NCBI GenBank assembly: GCA_019510485.1
Contig: JAEKKI010000169.1
Span: 1 to 64,000 of the forward strand
Origin: Catenulisporales bacterium
Lineage (GTDB): Bacteria > Actinomycetota > Actinomycetes > Streptomycetales > Catenulisporaceae
Direction of reading: 5' to 3'
DNA: 64,000 nucleotides
Part shown: in pieces, positions 41,617 through 51,067 of the stretch
How the letters are laid out: the number at the start of each line of letters is the position of its first letter
How positions within the stretch are numbered: position 1 is the stretch's first letter
Translations under genes and position numbers: made by a program
The notes under the pieces: generated by a model
What the model was told of the DNA's origin: nothing
Seen by the model: only the letters and a program-made list of their open reading frames with translations
The model's database searches: none

Positions 41617-43140
41617 TCAGACTTTCTAGACCGTGCGGAGATCGTCTACCGCGACCGCGCGGCGATCGTCGACGAACCCGACCAGCCCGCACCCTCCTGG
41701 GGCACCCTCACCTACGGCGAACTCGCTCAGCGGGCCCGGGCGCAAGCCGCCGCGCTGGATCGCCTGGGGGTCGGGCCCGGGGCGCGGGTCGCGGTGGTGT
41801 CGCACAACTCCGCGCGGCTGCTCGCTTCGTTCTTCGGCGTCAGCGGGTACGGCCGCGTGCTCGTCCCGGTCAACTTCCGACTGCGGGCAGAGGAAGTCGC
41901 CTACATCGTCGAGCACAGTGGTGCCGAGGTCCTGCTGATCGATCCAGAGCTCGAAGACGCCCTCAAAGGCGTTGACGTCCGGCACCGGTTCGTCATCGGT
42001 GCGGACAGCGACACCGAACTGTTCGGCGGCGACCACGAGCCGGTGCGGCACGCCGTCGACGAGAACGACACCGCGACGATCAACTACACGTCCGGAACCA
42101 CGGCGCGGCCCAAAGGCGTTCAGCTCACGCACCGCAACCTCTGGCTGAACGCCGTCCTGATGGGACTGCACCTCGGCGTCAGCGACCGCGACGTCTACCT
42201 GCACACCCTGCCGATGTTCCACGCCAACGGCTGGGGGATGCCCTACGTCGTCACCGGACTCGGCGCGCGGCAGGTCGTGCTCCGCAAGGTCGACGGAACC
42301 GAGATCCTGCGCCGCGTCGACGAACACGGCGTCACCCTCCTCAACGGTGCCCCGACCGTCATCGCCATGGTCCTCGCGGCGGCCCGGGAGTGGGAGGGCG
42401 GGATCCCCGGGCGGGGGCGGGTACGCGTCGTCGTCGCCGGCGCCCCGCCGCCGAGCACTGTCATCCAGCAGGTGGAGGACGTGCTGGGCTGGCAGTTCAA
42501 CCAGATCTACGGCCTGACCGAGACCTCGCCCCTGGTCACCGTGAACCGGCCGCGCGCCGAGTGGGACGACCTGTCGAGCCTGGAGCGGGCCGAGAACCTG
42601 ATGCGCGCCGGCGTGCCGTCGCTGGGCACGCGGCTGGTCACCGACGCCGAGGGCGAGGTGCTGGTGCGTTCCAACGTCGTGCTGGCCGGCTACTGGCGCC
42701 AGCCCGAGGAGTCCGAGCGCGCTCTGGCCGAGGACTGGTTCCACACCGGGGACGGCGGCGCCATCGGCGCGGACGGCTACCTGACCATCTCCGACCGCAA
42801 GAAGGACGTGATCATCACCGGCGGCGAGAACGTCTCCTCCATCGAGGTCGAGGACGCCCTCTACAAACACCCGGCGATCGCCGAGTGCGCGGTGATCGGC
42901 GTCCCGGACGACAAGTGGGGCGAGACGATCAAAGCCCTGGTGGTCCTGAAGGACGACCAATCCTCGCGCGCCACCACCGAGGCCGAGGTGATCAAGCACT
43001 GCAAGGGCCTGATCGCCGGCTACAAAGCCCCGACCAGCGTGGAGTTCCGCGAGAGCCTGCCGCGCACGGCCACCGGCAAGCTCCAGAAGTTCAAGCTGCG
43101 CGAGCCGTACTGGGCCGGGCGGGAGCGCCGCGTCAACTGA
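41596..43140 (+). CDS. long-chain acyl-CoA ligase / AMP-binding enzyme
   Basis: Adenylate-forming ligase of 514 residues, probably a medium- or long-chain fatty acyl-CoA synthetase. The ATP-binding motif NYTSGTTARPKG is at about 163-174, QIYGLTETSP near 304-313, DRKKDVIITGGENVSSIEVED near 397-417, and the catalytic lysine in PRTATGKLQKFKLRE at about 495. The N-terminus MQIPLTVSDFLDRAEIVYRDR matches family members, supporting the ATG at 41596 despite its position in the loop of a perfect hairpin. The fatty-acid chain preference is unknown. It follows mqnC by 43 bases. Confidence 0.92.
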   Translation: MQIPLTVSDFLDRAEIVYRDRAAIVDEPDQPAPSWGTLTYGELAQRARAQAAALDRLGVGPGARVAVVSHNSARLLASFFGVSGYGRVLVPVNFRLRAEEVAYIVEHSGAEVLLIDPELEDALKGVDVRHRFVIGADSDTELFGGDHEPVRHAVDENDTATINYTSGTTARPKGVQLTHRNLWLNAVLMGLHLGVSDRDVYLHTLPMFHANGWGMPYVVTGLGARQVVLRKVDGTEILRRVDEHGVTLLNGAPTVIAMVLAAAREWEGGIPGRGRVRVVVAGAPPPSTVIQQVEDVLGWQFNQIYGLTETSPLVTVNRPRAEWDDLSSLERAENLMRAGVPSLGTRLVTDAEGEVLVRSNVVLAGYWRQPEESERALAEDWFHTGDGGAIGADGYLTISDRKKDVIITGGENVSSIEVEDALYKHPAIAECAVIGVPDDKWGETIKALVVLKDDQSSRATTEAEVIKHCKGLIAGYKAPTSVEFRESLPRTATGKLQKFKLREPYWAGRERRVN

Positions 43141-43356
43141 GGGTCCCGACCAAAAAGAGCTCTCAGGATCCTTGTTCAGGCAAGGGGACCGACTCTGTTG
43201 ACGCCCGTTCGGCCGAATACGGCTTCTCCCGAATCCCCCGGTCGTTGGCCCGGTGTTCAGTCACCGGTGCGGGTGCGGGACACCTTCGCCCTCAAGGATG
43301 CGACGCGGCGCACGGCCATCCGCGGCCGCGCCGCACGTCGGAAAAGGGGTCCAACC

Positions 43357-45021
43357 ATGTCCGGCTCGATCACCCGGCTCGCCGTCGCCGGCAGCCTGTC
43401 CGCCCTGCTCGGCGGGGCTTGGGCCGTCGCCCCGTCGCAGGCGGCCGCGCATCCGAACAAGCACGCCCCGGCCGAACACGTCCTGCTGATCTCCGTGGAC
43501 GGCCTGCACCAGTCCGACCTGGCCTGGTACGTGAAGCAGCACCCGGGTTCGGCCCTGGCCGCGCTGGTCAAGGGCGGCGTCGACTTCTCCGGTGCCGCCA
43601 CGCCGGTCCCGTCGGACTCCTTCCCGGGCATGACCGCCCAGGTCACCGGCGGCAACCCCGGCACCACCGGCGTGTACTACGACGACACGTACAACAACGC
43701 CCTCCTGCCGCCCGGCACCACGAAGTGCGACGGCAGCGTCCCGGCCGGCACCGAGGTCGCCTACACCGAGGGCGACGACCTGAACCAGAACTCGATCGAC
43801 GCCGGCCAGGGCCTGACCGGTCTGCCGAACTCGATCCTGAACCTCACCGGACAGGCCCGGGATCTCATCGATCCCAAGACCCTGCCGGTCGACCCCAAGA
43901 CCTGCCAGCCGGTCTACCCGCACAGCTACCTGCAGGTGAACACCATCTTCGAGGTGGCCCGCCAGGCCGGTCTGCGCACCGCGTGGTCGGACAAGCACGC
44001 CGCCTACGACCTGCTGAACGGCCCGTCCGGTAACGGGATCGAGGATCTGTTCACGCCGGAGATCAACAGCCAGGACCCGGCGTTGCCGGCCGGCAAGGAC
44101 TGGACGAAGGACAACGCCGCCACGCGTCAGTACGACGACTACAAGGTCCAGGCCGTCCTGAACGAGATCGACGGCTACGACCACAGCGGCAAGACCGAGG
44201 TCGGCGCCCCGGCCCTGTTCGGCCTGAACTTCCAGGCGGTCTCCACCGCTCAGAAGCTCCCGACCTCTGACGGCCAGCCCGGCGGCTACCTCGCCGACGG
44301 CGACACTCCCGGTCCGCTGTTGTCGGGCGCGCTGGACTTCGTCGACGGCGAAGTCGGTCGCTTCACCGCCGAGCTGAAGGCGAAGGGCCTGCAGGACAGC
44401 ACGACGATCGTCCTGTCGGCCAAGCACGGCCAGTCGCCGAAGGACCCCGCCGCGTTGACCCGCATCGACGACGGCAAGCTGATCGACGGCCTGAACGCCG
44501 CGTGGAAGCAGGCTCATCCCGACGCCGGGGACCTGGTCGCGATGGCCACCGACGATGACGTGGTGATGATGTGGCTGAACGACCGCGGCCAGGCGGCGGC
44601 GGACTTCGCCAAGCAGTACCTGCTGTCGGCCGGCGGCACCGGTACCGACATCCAGGGCAACGCGAAGCCGTTCACCCACGGCGGCCTGGCCACGGTGTAC
44701 GCGGGGAGGGAAGCGCGCGACTACTTCGGCGTCGGCAAGCAGGACAACCGGGTGCCGGACCTGTTCGGCCTAGTGCAGCACGGGGTGGTGTACACCGGCG
44801 GCAAGGGCAAGATCGCCGAGCACGGCGGCGCGGACGCGGACGACCGCAACGTGCCGATCGTGGTCAGCGGCGCCGGCGTCTGCGCGCGCGGCGTGAACGA
44901 CGAGCCGGTCGAGACCACACAGATCGCGCCGACCATCCTGCGCCTGCTCGGCCTGGACGCCGCGAAGCTGCAGGCGGTGCGGATCGAGCACACGCGGGTG
45001 CTGCCGGACCTGCGGGGCTGA
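43357..45021 (+). CDS. secreted alkaline phosphatase-superfamily phosphodiesterase
   Basis: A 554-residue exported hydrolase of the type I phosphodiesterase/nucleotide pyrophosphatase group. The signal peptide ends near SQAAA-HPNK (residue 31). The metal ligand and nucleophile regions are LISVDGL (D48) and PVPSDSFPGMTAQVTGG (S86 or S88 in the nucleophile position), with AKHGQSP and the later EHGGADADDRNVPIVVSG giving further metal His/Asp residues. Two cysteine pairs suggest disulfides. The ATG at 43357 has AAAAGGGG upstream; the open frame back to 43198 is rejected because it would put 53 residues before the signal peptide. The substrate is unknown. Confidence 0.88.
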   Translation: MSGSITRLAVAGSLSALLGGAWAVAPSQAAAHPNKHAPAEHVLLISVDGLHQSDLAWYVKQHPGSALAALVKGGVDFSGAATPVPSDSFPGMTAQVTGGNPGTTGVYYDDTYNNALLPPGTTKCDGSVPAGTEVAYTEGDDLNQNSIDAGQGLTGLPNSILNLTGQARDLIDPKTLPVDPKTCQPVYPHSYLQVNTIFEVARQAGLRTAWSDKHAAYDLLNGPSGNGIEDLFTPEINSQDPALPAGKDWTKDNAATRQYDDYKVQAVLNEIDGYDHSGKTEVGAPALFGLNFQAVSTAQKLPTSDGQPGGYLADGDTPGPLLSGALDFVDGEVGRFTAELKAKGLQDSTTIVLSAKHGQSPKDPAALTRIDDGKLIDGLNAAWKQAHPDAGDLVAMATDDDVVMMWLNDRGQAAADFAKQYLLSAGGTGTDIQGNAKPFTHGGLATVYAGREARDYFGVGKQDNRVPDLFGLVQHGVVYTGGKGKIAEHGGADADDRNVPIVVSGAGVCARGVNDEPVETTQIAPTILRLLGLDAAKLQAVRIEHTRVLPDLRG

Positions 45022-45034
45022 GGGCGGATCGCGA

Positions 45035-45075
45035 CGGCCGCCGGAACCAGCGCAGCACGCGCTGCCCGGCGGCCG
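45035..45075 (+). terminator. hairpin after the phosphodiesterase gene
   Basis: CGGCCGCCGG (45035-45044) pairs with CCGGCGGCCG (45066-45075), and AGCGC/GCGCT pair inside. It begins 14 bases after the stop. Confidence 0.6.
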
Positions 45076-45162
45076 CCGAGCCCGGGCGACAAGCCGAGCC
45101 GGCCAGCCAGGCTGCCGAGCAGGCCACCAGACCCACGCCGACCCAGCCAACCCCCCGTGCCC

Positions 45163-45168
45163 TAACCT
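45163..45168 (+). promoter_or_regulatory. candidate -10 at leaderless spacing before 45175
   Basis: TAACCT lies six bases before the GTG of the amidohydrolase, which has no Shine-Dalgarno. Confidence 0.35.
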
Positions 45169-45174
45169 CGAACC

Positions 45175-46431
45175 GTGCTGACCATCCACGCCGCCCCGCT
45201 CGTCCTCCCGATGACCTTCGCCCCGATCCCCGACGGCGCGATCCTCGTCGACAACGACCGCGTCACCGCCGTCGGCGCCCGCGCGGAACTCGTCGCCGCG
45301 CACTCCGGGGCACGTGTGCGCGACTGGCCCGGCATCCTCACACCGGGCTTGGTGAACAGCCACGCCCACACCCAGTACTTCGACTTCGCCGACCTCGCGA
45401 CCGCCGGTCTGCCGTTCCCCGAGTGGCTGCACCAGATGGTCGCCCGCCGCGCCACCTTCACCGACGCCATGTGGCAGGAGTCGACCCGCCGCGGCCTGCA
45501 CGCGTATCTCGAAACCGGGACCACGGCCGTCGCCGACATCGTCACCGAACCGGTCGTCCTGTCGGCGATAGCGCGCAGCGGCATCCGCGGCATCGCCTAC
45601 CTCGAGGCCGTGTTCGCCGACGACGCCTCCTGGGCCGCCGGAAGGCGCTCGGAGTTCCTCGCGGCCGTCGACGCCGCCGGCGCCCCGACCCGGGGCGTCT
45701 CGCCGCACACGCCGTTCACCATCAGCACCGGCGTCTACGACGACTGCGTCGCCATCGCCCACGAGCGCGGCAAGCGCCTGCACCCGCACATCGCCGAGAC
45801 CACGCAGGAAGCCGAATACGTCCTGACCGGCACCGGCCCCTTCGCCGACAACGCCAAGCAGTTCGGCCTCGACTTCTCCGACATCCTCGACCGCGGCACC
45901 GGCCTGACCCCCGTCGAGTGGGCCGACGCGCGCGGCGCGCTCGGTGCCGACTGCCACATCGCGCACGGCATCCACGTGAGCGCGTCCGACCGCGCGCTCC
46001 TGCGGGAACGCGGCACGGCTGTCGCGCTGTGCGTGCGCTCCAACCGCATCCTGGAGGCCGGCGAGCCGCCGGTGGCCGCCTACCTCGACGAGAACTCGCC
46101 GATCGGCATCGGCACCGATTCCGCCGCCTCCACGCCGTCGCTCGACCTGCTGGACGAAGCCCGCGCCCTGCGCGCCGTGGCCCGCCGGCAGGGCTACACC
46201 GCAGAGGACCTCGACCGCCGCATCGTCGAGGCCGCCACCCTCGGCGGCGCCGCCGCGCTCGGCCTGACCGAGGGCCCGGACCGCGTCGGGCGGCTGGAAC
46301 CCGGCGTGCGCGCGGACTTCGCGGTGTTCGCCGTCCAAGCCACAGAAGGCGACCCGTACACGCGCCTGATCGATCAGGGCCGCTGCGTGGCCACCGTTCT
46401 CGGCGGCACGATCGTGCACCGCAAACTGTGA
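45175..46431 (+). CDS. amidohydrolase, likely 6-aminodeoxyfutalosine deaminase
   Basis: Metal-dependent amidohydrolase of 418 residues in the cytosine deaminase/chlorohydrolase group. Metal and catalytic residues are NSHAHTQ (H63, H65), [14 protein letters not shown] (H205, E208), HIAHGIHVS (H264) and GTDSAAS (D315). MqnE makes aminodeoxyfutalosine while MqnB prefers futalosine, so a deaminase is needed; amidohydrolases of this type do that job in Streptomyces and Acidothermus. Its place 48 bases upstream of menG in the same direction, inside the menaquinone gene region, makes that role likely. Alternatives are guanine-, cytosine- or other aminohydrolases. TAACCT six bases before the GTG suggests a leaderless start. 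Confidence 0.85.
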   Translation: MLTIHAAPLVLPMTFAPIPDGAILVDNDRVTAVGARAELVAAHSGARVRDWPGILTPGLVNSHAHTQYFDFADLATAGLPFPEWLHQMVARRATFTDAMWQESTRRGLHAYLETGTTAVADIVTEPVVLSAIARSGIRGIAYLEAVFADDASWAAGRRSEFLAAVDAAGAPTRGVSPHTPFTISTGVYDDCVAIAHERGKRLHPHIAETTQEAEYVLTGTGPFADNAKQFGLDFSDILDRGTGLTPVEWADARGALGADCHIAHGIHVSASDRALLRERGTAVALCVRSNRILEAGEPPVAAYLDENSPIGIGTDSAASTPSLDLLDEARALRAVARRQGYTAEDLDRRIVEAATLGGAAALGLTEGPDRVGRLEPGVRADFAVFAVQATEGDPYTRLIDQGRCVATVLGGTIVHRKL

Positions 46432-46467
46432 CGCGACGTCGGCGCATGTCGACCAGGGCCCGAGTGA

Positions 46468-46473
46468 GAGAAT
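46468..46473 (+). promoter_or_regulatory. candidate -10 at leaderless spacing before menG
   Basis: GAGAAT lies seven bases before the GTG at 46481 and shares AGAATCG with the starts at 16906 and 48716. Confidence 0.3.
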
Positions 46474-46480
46474 CGATCTC

Positions 46481-47176
46481 GTGAGCCGAGCATCCCTGGA
46501 CAAGCAGCCCCACGAAGTCGCCGCCATGTTCGACGGCGTGGCCGAGCGCTACGACCTGACGAACGATGTCCTGGCGCTCGGCCAGACCAGGCTGTGGCGC
46601 CGCGCCGTCCGGGACGCCGTGGACGCCCGTCCGGGGCAGCGCGTCCTGGACCTCGCGGCCGGCACCGGCACCAGCACCCAGCCGTTCCACAACGCCGGAG
46701 CCGAGACCGTCTCCTGCGACTTCTCGCTCGGCATGCTCCAGGTCGGCAAGCGCCGCCTGCCGCACCTCACCTTCGCCGCCGGCGACGCCACCCGGCTGCC
46801 GTTCCGGGACGCCGCCTTCGACGCCGTCACCATCTCCTTCGGCCTGCGCAACGTCCAGGACACCGACGGCGCCCTGCGCGAGATGCTGCGCGTCACCAAG
46901 CCCGGCGGCCGCCTGGTGGTCTGCGAGTTCTCCCGCCCGGCCTTCGCACCGCTGCGCACCCTCTACATCGAATACCTGATGAAGGCGCTGCCCGCGGTCG
47001 CGACGAAGGTGAGTTCGAACCCGGACGCCTATGTATACCTCGCCGAGTCCATCCGGTCATGGCCGGACCAGCGGGAACTGGCCGCCGTGATCGGCGGGGC
47101 CGGCTGGCGGAAGGTCGCGCACCGTAACCTGACTGGCGGAATCGTCGCATTGCACCGCGCGATCAAGGAACAGTGA
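46481..47176 (+). CDS. menG: demethylmenaquinone methyltransferase MenG (UbiE family)
   Basis: S-adenosylmethionine-dependent methyltransferase that performs the last step of menaquinone synthesis. The 231-residue protein has the N-terminal [29 protein letters not shown] signature, the SAM-binding motif [12 protein letters not shown] (D57, G61, G63), and the late [37 protein letters not shown] block. It lies between the putative deaminase gene and a lipoprotein gene that starts four bases after its stop. Confidence 0.95.
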   Translation: MSRASLDKQPHEVAAMFDGVAERYDLTNDVLALGQTRLWRRAVRDAVDARPGQRVLDLAAGTGTSTQPFHNAGAETVSCDFSLGMLQVGKRRLPHLTFAAGDATRLPFRDAAFDAVTISFGLRNVQDTDGALREMLRVTKPGGRLVVCEFSRPAFAPLRTLYIEYLMKALPAVATKVSSNPDAYVYLAESIRSWPDQRELAAVIGGAGWRKVAHRNLTGGIVALHRAIKEQ

Positions 47177-47180
47177 GTCT

Positions 47181-48684
47181 GTGAAGGCTCGAATAAGCCG
47201 GGCGGCAGCGGCCGCCACGGCGGTGCTCATGCTGGCCTGCGTCGCCGCGTGCTCGGGGGGTGGCTCGCCCAAGGCGAGTCAGAACCCGAGCGGCGCGCAG
47301 CAAAGCAATGGCGACGGCCACGGCGCGCCCGGAACCCTGCCCGGCACCAGCGCTCCGGCTTCGGCCAGCTCCCTCGACGTCAGAGCCGAGAACGCCCAAC
47401 CCGGCGATCCCGCCTGGAAGAACGGCATCGACAGCGGCGACGACCACGGCATCGAAGGGTTCGCCGACCAGGTGGGCGTCACCTCCGGCCAATCCTTCAA
47501 GCTCTACGTCAGCACCGTCGCCCAGCAGTTCGCCGCGACCGCCTTCCGCATCGGCTACTACAACGGCGCCCAAGGCCGCCAGATCTGGAAGTCCGCGCCC
47601 ACGCCCGGCAGGATCCAGCCGGCGGCGGCCATCCGCCCGCAGGTGAACACGGTCACCGCCAACTGGCAGCCGTCCCTCACCGTTCCCACCGCCGGCTGGC
47701 CCGAAGGCTCGTACCTGATCCGCCTGGATCCGCTCGGCATCGCCGGCAAGGCCGGGGCCAAGGGCGCCCGCTTCGTCCCGATCACCGTCCGCTCGACCTC
47801 GGCCACGGACAAGGTCGTCCTGATCAACGCGGTCACCACCTGGCAGGCCTACAACGCCTACGGCGGCTACGACCTCTACAGCGGCGGCCCCAAGAACGAC
47901 TACGCCAACCGGGCGCGCATCGTCTCCTTCGACCGCCCCTACGACAGCACCGGCGCCGACCGCTTCCAGACCTACGAGCAGTCCTCGATCGTCTTCACCG
48001 AGAAGCTCGCCGCCGAGCACGGCCTCCACCAACATCGCCTTCCTAGGCGCGAACGCGGTCTTCCGCCACATCCGCTTCCAGGACTCCCCGCTGGGCAAGA
48101 ACCGAATCCAGATCGACTATAAGGACGCGGCTGAAGACCCGGTGCACGCCACCAATCCCGCCGAGTCCACCCAGGACTGGCGCTACCCGCCGCACCCGCG
48201 CCCGGAGAACGTCCTCACCGGCGTGCTCTACGAGTGCAACCCCGCGAACGCCGACTTCGTGGTCTACGATCCGGCGTCCTGGCTGCTGGCCGGCACCGAT
48301 GCCAAGGCCGGCCAGGCGTTCAAGGGCCTGGTCGGCGTCGAATACGACCGCATCGTCGCCGACAGCAGCACGCCGCACCCGATCCAGGCGATCTCGCACT
48401 CGCCGATCACCTGCCGCAAGACCAGGTCCTACGCCGACGCCGCCTACTACACCGTGCCCTCCGGCGCGGGCGTCTTCGCCACCGGCACGATGCGCTGGAA
48501 CTGCGCGCTGGCCGACGGCGGCTGCTCGGACAAGATGGACGGTCCGGCGCACGCCTTCGCGCAGAAGGTGACCGCGAACCTGCTGCTGGCCTTCGCCGCC
48601 GGACCGGCCGGCAAGGCGCATCCGGCGAACGACAACACCGCCCGACTGAAGCCCGCTCCCAGTGAGGGCGGACAGGCGCCTTAG
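47181..48684 (+). pseudogene. broken lipoprotein gene, N,N-dimethylformamidase beta-subunit-like
   Basis: The first part encodes a lipoprotein: signal MKARISRAAAAATAVLMLAC with lipobox VAAC (C24), a Gly/Ser/Pro linker, then a beta-rich region (QSFKLYVSTVAQQFAATAFRIGYYNG, VVLINAVTTWQAYNAYGGYDLY) like the dimethylformamidase large-subunit domain. At about 48025 the frame breaks: after KLAAEHGL the sequence continues as NIAFLGANAVFRHIRFQDS in the next frame and runs to the stop at 48684. Family members have some tens of residues between these blocks, including a conserved HDEYW-type motif that is missing here. This is therefore an out-of-frame deletion. In frame 1 the product would end with a shifted tail at 48122. 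Confidence 0.85.
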
Positions 48685-48702
48685 GGGTGTTTGTCAAGGG
48701 CC

Positions 48703-48708
48703 TAGAAT
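48703..48708 (+). promoter_or_regulatory. candidate -10 at leaderless spacing before 48716
   Basis: TAGAAT lies exactly seven bases before the GTG at 48716, and no Shine-Dalgarno is present. Confidence 0.45.
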
Positions 48709-48715
48709 CGGCATC

Positions 48716-50046
48716 GTGACCGCCGAAACAACATCCACCGCCCCAGCCGCCGGCACCCCGGCCGTGCCCTCGGAGAACGTCGCCGACGTCATCGTGGTCG
48801 GTGCCGGCCCCTCGGGCTCGGCGACCGCCTACCACCTGGCCAACGCCGGCCTGGACGTCCTGCTGCTGGAGAAGTCCCAGTTCCCGCGCGAGAAGGTCTG
48901 CGGCGACGGGCTCACGCCGCGCGCCGTCAAGCAGTTGGTGCGGATGGGTGTGGACACCTCCGAGGAGGCGGGCTGGCTGCACAACAAGGGCCTGCGGATC
49001 ATCGGCGGCGGCATGCGGCTGGAACTGGCGTGGCCGGACCTGGCGGCGTACCCGAACTACGGCCTGGTGCGCCCGCGCGCCGACTTCGACCAGATCCTGG
49101 CCCGGCAGGCCGAGAAGTCCGGAGCCCGGCTGCGGGAGAACACGAACGTCACCGGACCGGTGGTGGATTCGCGCAGCAACCGGGTGATCGGCGTGTCGGC
49201 GCGCGTCACCGGCGCCGACGGCGTCAAGCGCGAGACCGCGTTCCACGCCCCGCTGGTGGTGGCCGCCGACGGCAACTCCACCCGGCTGTCGATCGCCCTG
49301 GGCCTGCACAAGCGCGACGACCGGCCGATGGGCGTCGCCTACCGCACGTACTACCAGACCCCGCGCACCAACGACGACTACCTGGAGTCGTGGCTGGAAC
49401 TGTGGGACGGCCAGCGGCTGCTGCCCGGCTACGGCTGGGTGTTCGGCATGGGCGACGGCACCTCCAACGTGGGCCTGGGCATCCTGAACACCACGGCCTC
49501 GTTCCGCAACGTCAACTACCCCGACCTGCTGCGCAGATGGCTGAAGAACACCCCGGCCGAGTGGGGCTTCACCGAGGAGAACCGCACCGAGCCGATCCGC
49601 GGCGCGGCGCTGCCGATGGGCTTCAACCGCCAGCCGCACTACACGCGCGGCGTGCTGCTGGTCGGCGACGCCGGCGGCATGGTGAACCCGTTCAACGGCG
49701 AGGGCATCGCCTACGCGATGGAGTCCGGCGAACTGGCCGCGGACGTGATCGCCCAGGCGCTGGCCCGCCCGGCCGGCCCGGAGCGGGAGCGGGCGCTGTC
49801 GGCGTATCCGCGCACGCTGAAGGACACCTACGGGGGCTACTACACGCTCGGTCGGCTGTTCGTGAGCCTGATCGGCAACCCGAAGGTGATGCGCCTGGCC
49901 ACCCAGCGCGGCCTGTCGCACCCGATGCTGATGCGGTTCACGCTGAAGATGCTGGCGAACCTGACCGACCCCAAGGGCGGGGACGCGATGGACCGGATCA
50001 GGACCGGATCATCAACGCGATGGCGAAGATCGCTCCGGACGCCTGA
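48716..50046 (+). pseudogene. geranylgeranyl reductase family flavoprotein, frameshifted by an 11-bp duplication
   Basis: FAD-dependent reductase of the geranylgeranyl reductase family, probably saturating prenyl chains such as the menaquinone side chain. DVIVVGAGPSGSATAYHLANAGLDVLLLEK binds FAD, FPREKVCGDGLTPRAVKQL is the family motif, and VGDAGGMVNPFNGEGIAYAMESG contacts the flavin. At 49990-50011 the 11-mer GGACCGGATCA is present twice in tandem. Removing one copy gives a 439-residue protein ending DRIINAMAKIAPDA at 50046, the normal C-terminus. As it stands the frame shifts at residue 429 or so and reads through folD to 50554, giving a 612-residue product. The core is intact and may still be active. 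The menaquinone context (next to menG) supports the role. Confidence 0.85.
49990..50011 (+). repeat. 11-bp perfect tandem duplication
   Basis: GGACCGGATCA occurs at 49990-50000 and again at 50001-50011. It causes the reading-frame shift near the 3' end of the reductase gene. Confidence 0.97.
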
Positions 50047-50051
50047 TCGCG

Positions 50052-50924
50052 ATGACGATATCCGAGTCCGGATCCGGGTCCGTCGTTTTGATGGACGGCA
50101 CCACGGCGGCCCGCCGCATCGTCGAGCAGGCCGCCGCGGCGGCCGCCGCGCTGAAGGCCGACGCCGGGGTGACGCCGTGCCTGGCGACCGTGCTGGTCGG
50201 CTCGGATCCGGCCTCGCTGACCTACGTCCGCATGAAGCAGAACCGCTGTGCCAGGGCCGGGATGGCTTCGCAGCACGTGGAACTGCCGGAGTCCGCGACC
50301 ACCGCCGAGCTCGTCGCGACGCTGACCAGGCTGTCCCTGGATCCAGACGTGCACGGCATCCTGCTGCAGCACCCGGTGCCGACGCACATCGACGAGCGCG
50401 CCGCGTTCGAGGCCATCGCGCCGGAGAAGGACGTGGACGGCGTGACCTCGCACTCCTTCGCGGCCATGGCGTTCGGCGAACCCGGCTTCGCCTCGGCCAC
50501 GCCCGGCGGCATTCTGCGGCTGCTCGACGAATACGGGGTCGAACTCGCCGGTAAACACGCTGTGGTGGTGGGCCGCAGTCCGATTCTCGGCAAGCCGGTC
50601 GGCATGCTGTTGCTGGCGCGGAACGCGACGGTGACGTACTGCCACTCCAAGACCGTCGATCTGGCCGCCTACACCCGGCACGCCGACATCCTCGTCGCCG
50701 CGGTCGGCAAGCCGCGTTTCATCGACGGGGCCGACATCAAGTCCGGCGCGGTCGTCATCGATGCCGGATACAACCCCGGCAACGTCGGCGACGTGGAGTT
50801 CGACTCGGCCGCCGCCAAGGCGAGCCTGATCACGCCGGTGCCCGGCGGCGTCGGGCCGATGACGATCGCGGTGCTGCTAGAGCAGACCGTTGCGGCGGCT
50901 ACGCGGCAGGCGGCGCGGATTTAG
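50052..50924 (+). CDS. folD: bifunctional methylenetetrahydrofolate dehydrogenase/cyclohydrolase FolD
   Basis: Interconverts methylene-, methenyl- and formyl-tetrahydrofolate for one-carbon metabolism. The 290-residue protein has the catalytic Tyr and Lys in LTYVRMKQNRCARAGM (Y58, K62), DVHGILLQHPVPTHID, PEKDVDGVT, and the NADP-binding VVVGRSPILGKPVGMLL. The C-terminal GGVGPMTIAVLLEQTV is typical. The ATG lies five bases after the original stop of the reductase gene, so the two were co-translated. In the present sequence a shifted reductase frame would overlap most of folD. Confidence 0.96.
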   Translation: MTISESGSGSVVLMDGTTAARRIVEQAAAAAAALKADAGVTPCLATVLVGSDPASLTYVRMKQNRCARAGMASQHVELPESATTAELVATLTRLSLDPDVHGILLQHPVPTHIDERAAFEAIAPEKDVDGVTSHSFAAMAFGEPGFASATPGGILRLLDEYGVELAGKHAVVVGRSPILGKPVGMLLLARNATVTYCHSKTVDLAAYTRHADILVAAVGKPRFIDGADIKSGAVVIDAGYNPGNVGDVEFDSAAAKASLITPVPGGVGPMTIAVLLEQTVAAATRQAARI

Positions 50925-51067
50925 CGCTCGCTGTCGCCGCCGCCACCGCTGGCTGTGCCGCACTCTGGTCGGTGCGCCACCTGCTGTCGCTGATCGACAA
51001 GCGGCTGCTGAACTGGTGACTTTCGCTGGGCCGGTCGGCACGTTGCGCGCCGTTGTCACGCCCGGAG

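Noticed and set aside
43141-43356. PHO-box-like GTTGAC/GTTCGG repeats before the phosphodiesterase gene
   Set aside because: Spacing is 10 rather than 11 bases and the match to the consensus is weak.
50047-50554. C-terminal extension of the reductase gene over folD as a genuine fusion
   Set aside because: The extension is Arg/His/Gly-rich shadow sequence of folD and arises only from the 11-bp duplication; the normal C-terminus is present in the other frame.
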